Source: Acetobacteraceae bacterium (GTDB lineage: Bacteria; Pseudomonadota; Alphaproteobacteria; Acetobacterales; Acetobacteraceae). From it: a stretch of DNA of 12,279 nt. The notes beneath the pieces are model-generated. The model saw only the letters and a list, made by a program, of their open reading frames with translations. It was not told the origin of the DNA and did not search any database. Below, piece after piece: positions 7,039 through 12,279 of this stretch. The DNA lies in the NCBI GenBank assembly GCA_947462945.1, contig CANHTE010000007.1:1-12279 (forward strand), read 5' to 3'. How positions within the stretch are numbered: the stretch's first letter is position 1; every line of letters starts with the position of its first letter. The position numbers and the translations under genes were made by a program.

Positions 7039-8102
7039 ACGGGGCCGGCATCCCGGTGGTGAATGCCACCATCTACCAGGACAACCCCTATCACGCGCTG
7101 CTTTATGCCGGACTGGCTGGGCGCTATGACCCGATCCGCGGCGGGATCGAGGAGGCATTTTCACTGCTGCCGGACGGCCCGGCCCTGCTGCATATCCATT
7201 GGGAGGAACACGCGCTGCGCGGCGCGGCCAGCCCGGCCGAGGCGATGTTGACCGCACGGCACCTCGGCGCGCGTCTGGCGGCCTTCCGGCAGGCGGGCGG
7301 ACGCATCCTCTGGACGCTGCACAACGCCGAACCGCATGAGGCCCTGCCCGGGGCCGCCTTCGTGGAATGGCGCCGTGCCATCGCGGCGCAGGCGCATCGC
7401 ATCCTCATCCACAGCACCGAGGCCCTGACCATACTGGAAGCGGCCGTCGGACCCGTGGCGGAAAAGGCCTTCCTGCTGCCGCACCCCGCCTATCTGGGCG
7501 TCCATGAGGCCGAGGCCGCCGCCCCCGCCTTCCCCGAAGGGCGCGGGTTGCTCTGCTTCGGCAAGCTGCGCGGCTATAAGCGGCTGGACCGTGTGCTGGC
7601 CGCCCTGCCGGAAGAGTTTCTGCAATCCCACAACGCCCGCCTCACCATTGCGGGCGAGGCGCTGCCCGGAGATGCCGCTTTGGCGGCGCTGCAAGCGGCC
7701 ACGGCGGACCGCCTCACCCTCGACTGGCAAACCCGCCGCATTCCGGATGCCGAGACAGCCCAGTTCTTCCGGGCCAGCCGTGCCGTGGTGCTGGATTATG
7801 AGCGGCATCTCAGCTCGGGCGTGGCGCTGCTGGCGCTCAGCTTCGGCCGCCCGCTGCTCGCCCCGCGCTTGCCGGGCCTGCTCGAAATCCTGCCCGCTGC
7901 CGCGCATCCTCTGCTTTTCATTCCCGGCTCGGCTGAGGATTTGCGCCGCGCGGCGGCCGAAATCCTGGGCATGGAGGCGGGCGAATATGCGGCGCTGGCC
8001 CAGGCCTGCCTGGAACGTGCCCGGCATTACCATCCGCTGCGCATCAGCCGCATTCTGGGTGCGCTGTATGATGAGGTGCTGGGCCCCGCCTACAGCTCAT
8101 AA
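7035..8102 (+). CDS. Glycosyltransferase, GT-B fold (GT4/family 1-like)
   Basis: The 355-residue protein reads as a two-lobed GT-B enzyme. The N-terminal lobe carries 'LLHIHWEE' (His53, His55) and 'ILWTLHNAEPHE' (His96-Asn97). The C-terminal lobe begins near residue 172 with 'LLCFGKLRGYKRLDRVLAAL', where Lys177/Arg179 are placed like donor-phosphate-binding residues. It continues with 'VVLDYERHLSSGVALLALSFGRPLLAP' (residues ~251-275), which occupies the place of the GT4 donor-binding motif, although the classical E-x7-E is not clean. Some resemblance to polysaccharide mannosyltransferases is possible, but I cannot name the sugar. The start overlaps the upstream stop (ATGA at 7035-7038), so it should be co-expressed with the large glycosyltransferase. 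Its 3' end overlaps the convergent minus-strand gene by 13 bp. The fold class is well supported, the specificity is not. Confidence 0.85.
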   Translation: MNGAGIPVVNATIYQDNPYHALLYAGLAGRYDPIRGGIEEAFSLLPDGPALLHIHWEEHALRGAASPAEAMLTARHLGARLAAFRQAGGRILWTLHNAEPHEALPGAAFVEWRRAIAAQAHRILIHSTEALTILEAAVGPVAEKAFLLPHPAYLGVHEAEAAAPAFPEGRGLLCFGKLRGYKRLDRVLAALPEEFLQSHNARLTIAGEALPGDAALAALQAATADRLTLDWQTRRIPDAETAQFFRASRAVVLDYERHLSSGVALLALSFGRPLLAPRLPGLLEILPAAAHPLLFIPGSAEDLRRAAAEILGMEAGEYAALAQACLERARHYHPLRISRILGALYDEVLGPAYSS

Positions 8103-9895
8103 TCCGGCAGATGCCAGCGATAGGTCCGCGCCGCCATTTCGAGCGTGCGGGTCTTTTGGAAATCCGAACTGCCGATATCGCTATCCTCCAGCACCTGGAT
8201 CGCGGCATTGGGCGTCGTCACGAAGCAGCGCTCCCGAAAAGCCAGCGTGGCGGCTGAGAGTGGACCCGTGTCGAAGGGCAGGTCCCGCCGTTTCACCAGT
8301 TCCAGAAGGAAGGGGAAGACCTCGAAACGCAGCCCGACCGCGTGGGAGCCGATGGCACTGCCCTCCGTGCGATGGAGATGCCGCGCGACCGGGACGCTGG
8401 CCGTCCGGTCCCAGTTGTATTGCAGCGTGCCCAGTTGCAGGACCAGCCAATCGGCCGGCAATGCCGCATGGGCGGCCGCCAGCAAGGCCTGGAACTCGCG
8501 ATGGAAGGCGACATCGTCATCCAGCACCAGCAGGGTTTCCACGCCATCGGCCAGGGCGCGCTCCAGGATGCTCTGCCAGGTGATGAGATAGGCCAGCGCC
8601 CCGGCCGAGGTGATGGCCTTGCGGCCGATTCGCGCCTCCTCGAAGGCGATGCGGGCCTGCTGGCTGTCATGGTCGCGATAGAATTGCCAGGAGGAGGTGA
8701 CGGCCCGCACGCCCGCCGGGCGCGGCAGGGGCGGTTGTGCCGCATATTCGGCGAATTCGGCCGCAATGCCCGGAAATTGCCCATCCATTGCGGCCACACG
8801 CTCCGCCGTGATGCCAGCCTTTGCGAGGCGTCCCTGCATGGCCGCCCAGCGATCCGGCCGACGGTCCAGATTGATCACGCAGATTCGCTGAAACATGTCC
8901 TGCACGCCACGCAGCAGGCGTGGCGCCGGAGGAATGCCGCGCCAGCCCACCTTGCTGCGCACCGCATCTGCTTCCGGGACCGGCAGCGCCTGGTTCCCGG
9001 CCGCCGCCGCGCAAAACATCCAGCGGCCGAGATCGGGCAGTTCGGCTGCTGGTCCCGCGCCGGATTGCGCGAGGGCGAGGCGCGCGAACCATTCGGGCAG
9101 GGCATCGGGCTGCTGGGGGTCCAGATCACCTGCCGCCAGTGCCAGGGAGGGCGCCATGGCGGCGAAGCAGGGGGGCATCCCCCGCGCATCGGCGGCTTCC
9201 CGGCCCAGGGCAAGTTGCCCCGCGCCGCCGCGATGCCCGAACAGCGCAAGGCCCGGCTGGCGTGTCACCAGGCCGAGCGCGGCCTTGGCCCATTCGCCGC
9301 CGGAGAAGCGGATTTCCCCCCCCAGCATGGCCAGCAATGCGCCATCCAGCCGCAGCGCGAGGTTCAGCGCCTCCGCCAACCGCGCCTGGGGGCTTCGGCC
9401 GGCAATGGGCACGAGATGCAGCTCTGCCGGCAGGCGCAACTCGGCGCTCCAGCCGGCCAGCGCCGCATCCTCGGAGAGCGGGCAGAGCACCACGACCCAA
9501 TCGAGTTCCGCCCAGGCCTGGGCCTGCCAGGTCTCGATCAGCGCCTGGGTGGCGTCCAGGCTTTCGGCCAGTACCAGCAGGACCAGCTTGGGCCGCAGAG
9601 TGGGTTGCAATGTGAGCGGCCCGCCGCGCTGCATCAGCGCGTCCTGGACCAGCGACGAATCAAAACGGGAGCGCGTCGCCTTCAGCGAGTGATCATAGAT
9701 CGTGTCAAAGCCGCCCTCGCGCTCATTCTGCCAAGCCAGGTGGCGCGGACGTTCGAGCGCGATCATCGGAATGCGCTGGCGCTGTGCATGCAGCGCCACG
9801 AAGATATCGGCCATGTTGCGATAACCGAAATCCGCCCAGCGCAGCTTCAGCCTGTCGCTATGGGCGCAGAAGGCATTGGTGCCCAGCACATGCAC
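8090..9895 (-). CDS. C-terminal part of a frameshifted multidomain glycosyltransferase: end of GT-A domain, degenerate GT-A-like domain, GT25 domain
   Basis: This 601-codon frame starts without an ATG or ribosome-binding site; its first possible start is GTG 9895. Its first residues ('HVLGTNAFCAHSDRLKLRWADFGYRNMADIFVA', given here only by its ends HVLGTNAF and NMADIFVA) continue the GT-A domain of the upstream frame. Numbered on the rejoined 950-residue protein, ~430-650 is GT-A-like ('PKLVLLVLAESLDAT', 'AMLGGEIRFSGG') but lacks a DxD motif. Residues 683-950 are a glycosyltransferase family 25 (LPS-type) domain: 'ICVINLDRRPDRW' (687-699) and acidic Asp808-Asp810 in 'LVLDDDVAFH'. The family transfers sugars to lipopolysaccharide or protein. 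It ends with TAG at 8090, inside the convergent gene's last codons. It is unlikely to be translated independently and is best read as the 3' half of one gene with the frame ending at 9847. Confidence 0.75.
   Translation of the reverse strand: MHVLGTNAFCAHSDRLKLRWADFGYRNMADIFVALHAQRQRIPMIALERPRHLAWQNEREGGFDTIYDHSLKATRSRFDSSLVQDALMQRGGPLTLQPTLRPKLVLLVLAESLDATQALIETWQAQAWAELDWVVVLCPLSEDAALAGWSAELRLPAELHLVPIAGRSPQARLAEALNLALRLDGALLAMLGGEIRFSGGEWAKAALGLVTRQPGLALFGHRGGAGQLALGREAADARGMPPCFAAMAPSLALAAGDLDPQQPDALPEWFARLALAQSGAGPAAELPDLGRWMFCAAAAGNQALPVPEADAVRSKVGWRGIPPAPRLLRGVQDMFQRICVINLDRRPDRWAAMQGRLAKAGITAERVAAMDGQFPGIAAEFAEYAAQPPLPRPAGVRAVTSSWQFYRDHDSQQARIAFEEARIGRKAITSAGALAYLITWQSILERALADGVETLLVLDDDVAFHREFQALLAAAHAALPADWLVLQLGTLQYNWDRTASVPVARHLHRTEGSAIGSHAVGLRFEVFPFLLELVKRRDLPFDTGPLSAATLAFRERCFVTTPNAAIQVLEDSDIGSSDFQKTRTLEMAARTYRWHLPDYEL
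9316..9323 (-). repeat. Homopolymer tract G8 (minus strand) in the degenerate GT-A-like domain
   Basis: On the coding strand it reads CTG followed by GGG GGG G, encoding Leu-Gly-Gly-Glu in 'AMLGGEIRF'. It has the same CTG-plus-G context as the tract at the frameshift, but with eight G, and here the frame is kept. Confidence 0.7.
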
Positions 9896-10941
9896 CGTGC
9901 GGTCCCCCCCAGCGGATTGCCGAAATGGAAGGTGCTGCGGGATTCGGGCGCGTAATAGGTCGAAAGCGGCTGGCGCAGCAGCACGCCATGCAGCGCGACG
10001 AAGGCCGCATCGCCGTAGCGCCTCGCGCCTTCCACCATGTGCCGGGCGAAATGCGGCGCAAAGATCAGGTCATCATCCACGATGATGCGGTAGCCGGGCG
10101 CCTCCAGCACCTCCACCCAGCCGAATTTTCCAGCATCGCCCTTATCGTCCCAATCCTGCGAGCGGCGGGTCTCCACGCGCGGATGACGGAGGAAATCCGG
10201 CACATCGGGATAGCCGTTGAGGAAGACGCGCACGCGGTCGCATTGGGCCAGCAGGCTGGTGACCGCATCGCGCAGCATCTCACGCCGGTCAGGGATGGAC
10301 GCCATGGAGGCGATGACCGGTGCGCCCAGATCATGCCGCAGCCGCGCCTGATGGCTCTCGGGGTCCAGCTGGAACCAGGCGAAGTGGCCGAGGGTGAAAC
10401 CAGACCCGATCCCGGGCCGCAGCGCCAGGACCTGGGCGCGCAGGCGCTGTGCCTGCATCGGCACATAGAAGACGTGTTCGGAGTTGCCTTCCGGCAAGGG
10501 CATGTCAGGGCCAAGCGACTGGCCGCGCTCATTGATCAGGCGCAGAACGGGCTGCACGCCTTGCGCTCGCTCGTTCAGGCCGAGGGTAAGCCTCAGGCAT
10601 AGCAGCGCCCCTCCCGGCGCCGGCCGATACGCCGAGCTGACGCCAGGCGTCCCCTCCGCCTGGCATAATTCCACCTCCCCCCCTGGCTTGAGTCGGACCG
10701 CCTGATGATGGCTCCAGCCCGCCCAGTCATGGGTGAGATCCTCTTCGCTCAGGGGGGTGAGGTGCAGCGCCGGGGCCGGGCCGGGTGACGGCACCAAGGG
10801 GGGGGCGGGCACCACGCCAGATGTTGCCCCTTTCAGGAGGGCTTCGCCCCAGGCTTCCAGTCGGGCTTCCATCTCGGCCAGATGCACGCCCAGCAGCGCA
10901 GCCAGCACGGCTTCGCTCACGGGCTTTTCCGCCTCGCTCAT
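9847..10941 (-). CDS. N-terminal part of the frameshifted multidomain glycosyltransferase: accessory module and first GT-A domain
   Basis: From ATG 10941 (overlapping the previous stop as ATGA) the frame codes 364 residues, of which the last 18 are out of the ancestral frame. Residues 1-60 are a short helix plus a Pro-rich linker. Residues ~70-200 look like an all-beta accessory module ('GGALLCLRLTLGLNE', 'HVFYVPMQAQRLRAQVLALRPG'). From ~205 a GT-A glycosyltransferase domain begins: 'APVIASMASIPDRREMLRDAV', 'VRVFLNGYPDVP', 'DKGDAGKFGW' and Asp289-Asp291 in 'YRIIVDDDLIFAP', the likely metal/donor site. The domain is cut at Gly346, where seven G follow 'FHFGNPL'. The out-of-frame tail then ends at 9847. 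With the shift corrected, 'GGDRTVHVLGTNAF' follows naturally into the next frame. As encoded, the product would be a truncated, probably inactive GT-A domain. Confidence 0.78.
   Translation of the reverse strand: MSEAEKPVSEAVLAALLGVHLAEMEARLEAWGEALLKGATSGVVPAPPLVPSPGPAPALHLTPLSEEDLTHDWAGWSHHQAVRLKPGGEVELCQAEGTPGVSSAYRPAPGGALLCLRLTLGLNERAQGVQPVLRLINERGQSLGPDMPLPEGNSEHVFYVPMQAQRLRAQVLALRPGIGSGFTLGHFAWFQLDPESHQARLRHDLGAPVIASMASIPDRREMLRDAVTSLLAQCDRVRVFLNGYPDVPDFLRHPRVETRRSQDWDDKGDAGKFGWVEVLEAPGYRIIVDDDLIFAPHFARHMVEGARRYGDAAFVALHGVLLRQPLSTYYAPESRSTFHFGNPLGGTARCMCWAPMPSAPIATG
9904..9910 (-). other. Frameshift site: G7 tract joining the two halves of the glycosyltransferase gene
   Basis: On the coding strand the frame reads AAT CCG CTG GGG GGG ACC. 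The seven G form a perfect X XXY YYZ heptamer, G GGG GGG, in the zero frame. A -1 slip, or one extra G, gives Gly-Gly-Asp-Arg-Thr-Val-His-Val-Leu-Gly-Thr and enters the downstream frame with no stop. The rejoined gene has 950 sense codons. A modest hairpin (GGTGC 9896-9892 with GCACC 9882-9878, 9-nt loop) starts 7 nt after the tract. Whether this is a real indel, programmed frameshifting or a sequencing error cannot be settled here. Confidence 0.8.
10798..10805 (-). repeat. Homopolymer tract G8/C8 in the Pro-rich linker of the frameshifted glycosyltransferase gene
   Basis: On the coding strand eight C encode 'APPL' in the Pro-rich linker near residues 45-50. The frame is intact as given. A length change here would abolish both downstream catalytic regions. 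Confidence 0.65.
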
Positions 10942-12279
10942 GAGAGGGCCGCCGGCAATTCGACGGCCGCGCGGGAAAACAACACGATATCCTCGGAGCC
11001 GAGCGGCAGATGCGGCAGCACGGCGGCGACGATCTCAGGCAATTGGCCGATGATGGCGGTGATGGCCGCGCGGTCCCCCGCTTCCGGGATCAGGGCCATC
11101 ACCTTGGCGCGGGGCCCGCCGGGGCCCACGCGAAAGACCGGGCCGAAATGATCCGCCTCCTCGCCAGGCCAGGCCTTGGCGAAAAGCGGCCAGCCGGGTC
11201 CAGGGCGGAATTCCAGCCGCGGGGCCACGCCGCTCAGCCCCAGCTTGAAGCGGACGGCGATGCTTTGGCCATCCTCCAGCGGCAAGTCTGGGATGGTGAG
11301 GTCAAGGTGGCGGTAGGTGGGGGGCTTCGAACGGTATTCATTCACCGTCACGGTGAACCGCCCGTCGCGCGCCTGGGCCATGGGGGATGTGGGGCGGATG
11401 GTGGTGGCCGCACCGCCGGGGGGCGGGGCGGGCTTGGGCGCCGCGATGCTGACGCGCGGGGCAAAAGACGCGGGGGTTGCAAGTGCTTCCGGCGCGTGGG
11501 GCGTAAAGGGCAAGGCGGCGGCCAGGGCCGCGCGATGGGCCCGTGCGGCGGCCAGCATCGCGTGAGCGCGGCCCGAAGGGCGCGACCAGCCGATCCGGGC
11601 GATCAGCCCGCGCGACACCAGACCCTCCGGTGATTCATAACGGGCGCTGATGGACCCGTGCAGGCTGAGATCAGGCGCCTGGCTCAGCACCTCGTGGTAG
11701 CAGCGATACTCTGCGCTGCCGCCCCAGTAGTTCTTCTGGACCAATGCGCGCTGGATGCGATCGGCCACGTCCGGCAGGAATTTGAAATGAAGAATAGCCA
11801 AAAACCGGGGCGAAAGGAAGTTTGCATCATAGGGCCATATATGATGCGGATTGGCCACCAAATCGCCGGGCTTCAGGCGAAAGAGCGGATACTTCACCAT
11901 CTCGGGATTGAAGGAAGCATCGGCCGCGGCGAAGACCCGCCGGCGCGGCCCGCCCTTCACCGAAAGCACCTCCTTGTAGCGGCTCTCCACATAGCCGGCG
12001 GCGTCATGGAACGCATAGCTCTCCAGCAGGGCATCGCCCGCCCGATAGCGGGATTGCAGCAGCGGACCCTCCGCATACATGTCCAGCATGAAGCCGCGCA
12101 CGCGCCACAGGTCGCGCCGCTCCATCTCCGCCGCCAGCTCCTCAAAGCCGCGCCGTGCGCAATCTTCGAAGACAATGTGCTCATCCGCGTCCACATGGAT
12201 GAACCAGCGATCCATTCCGTACTGGGCGATGGCACGGTTGATCCAGCCTTGCTTCAGCTTCCATTCAAAGATGCCGGGG
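10938..12279 (-). CDS. GT2-like glycosyltransferase with Pro/Ala linker and C-terminal accessory module; partial, 5' end beyond the right edge
   Basis: The frame is open from the right edge to TGA at 10938-10940 (446 codons in window). The start lies outside, because residues before the first internal ATG (12215) fit the family: 'GIFEWKLKQGWINRAIAQYG' leads into 'MDRWFIHVDADEHIVFED', whose Asp30-Ala31-Asp32 (numbered from the first full codon) is a DxD metal site as in the Glyco_tranf_2_4-type GT2 family. The segment 'LAILHFKFLPDVADRIQRAL' and the Trp/Tyr-rich 'NYWGGSAEYRCYHEVL' complete the catalytic half, ending near codon 230. A Pro/Ala linker follows (~257-290), then a ~120-residue C-terminal module of beta type ('SIAVRFKLGLSGVAPRLEF', 'HFGPVFRVGPGG') that I do not recognise. 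The stop overlaps the next gene's start (ATGA), so both minus-strand genes form one operon. Donor and acceptor are unknown. Confidence 0.8.
   Translation of the reverse strand, partial: PGIFEWKLKQGWINRAIAQYGMDRWFIHVDADEHIVFEDCARRGFEELAAEMERRDLWRVRGFMLDMYAEGPLLQSRYRAGDALLESYAFHDAAGYVESRYKEVLSVKGGPRRRVFAAADASFNPEMVKYPLFRLKPGDLVANPHHIWPYDANFLSPRFLAILHFKFLPDVADRIQRALVQKNYWGGSAEYRCYHEVLSQAPDLSLHGSISARYESPEGLVSRGLIARIGWSRPSGRAHAMLAAARAHRAALAAALPFTPHAPEALATPASFAPRVSIAAPKPAPPPGGAATTIRPTSPMAQARDGRFTVTVNEYRSKPPTYRHLDLTIPDLPLEDGQSIAVRFKLGLSGVAPRLEFRPGPGWPLFAKAWPGEEADHFGPVFRVGPGGPRAKVMALIPEAGDRAAITAIIGQLPEIVAAVLPHLPLGSEDIVLFSRAAVELPAALS

Noticed and set aside
5728..7257. Long minus-strand open frame (509 codons) opposite the large glycosyltransferase
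   Set aside because: It has no recognisable domain, and the opposite strand carries clear GT2 motifs over the same stretch.
8342..9955. Long plus-strand open frame (537 codons) opposite the frameshifted glycosyltransferase
   Set aside because: It would bridge the frameshift, but its composition is rich in Gln/Arg/Gly/His with no motifs, while the minus strand shows GT25 and GT-A motifs.
8090..10941. Reading the two overlapping minus-strand frames as two independent genes
   Set aside because: The downstream frame has no ribosome-binding site or ATG at its start, begins inside a GT-A domain, and the junction is a G7 homopolymer where one base restores a single frame.

Overview
The window is GC-rich throughout, with a strong G/C bias at third codon positions. 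Gene content and order suggest an alphaproteobacterium of the Rhodospirillales/Acetobacterales type, for example a Roseomonas-like member of the Acetobacteraceae. That placement is inference from the met/chorismate-mutase neighbourhood, PhaB and the large modular glycosyltransferases. No RNA genes, insertion sequences, CRISPR arrays or attachment sites were seen.

Region 1 (1-3832) is core metabolism. A partial minus-strand gene encodes an AroQ-type chorismate mutase domain with a C-terminal extension. About 80 bp away and divergent from it is a tightly packed plus-strand cluster: metX (homoserine O-acyltransferase), a DinB-superfamily protein and metW. Both junctions are start/stop overlaps, so the three genes are very probably co-translated. 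After a 101-bp gap comes phaB (acetoacetyl-CoA reductase) with a strong ribosome-binding site of its own.

Region 2 (3886 to the right edge) is a cluster of large modular glycosyltransferases, probably for a surface polysaccharide or glycoprotein. Two plus-strand genes overlap by ATGA: a ~1050-residue protein (DUF4214-like segment, TPR-like repeats, C-terminal GT2 domain) and a GT-B fold glycosyltransferase. They converge tail to tail, with a 13-bp overlap, on two minus-strand genes that also overlap by ATGA. The rightmost of these is a GT2-like protein with a Pro/Ala linker and an unrecognised C-terminal module, running off the right edge. The other should encode one ~950-residue protein (accessory module, GT-A domain, degenerate GT-A-like domain, GT25 domain).

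The most notable observation is that this last gene is split by a frameshift exactly at a run of seven G (minus strand, 9904-9910). One extra G, or a -1 ribosomal slip on the perfect heptamer G GGG GGG, joins both halves into a single 950-residue product. Three other runs of eight G lie in the same glycosyltransferase block, while no run longer than five occurs in the metabolic half. The sequence alone cannot separate slippage-based variation, programmed frameshifting, decay and sequencing error.
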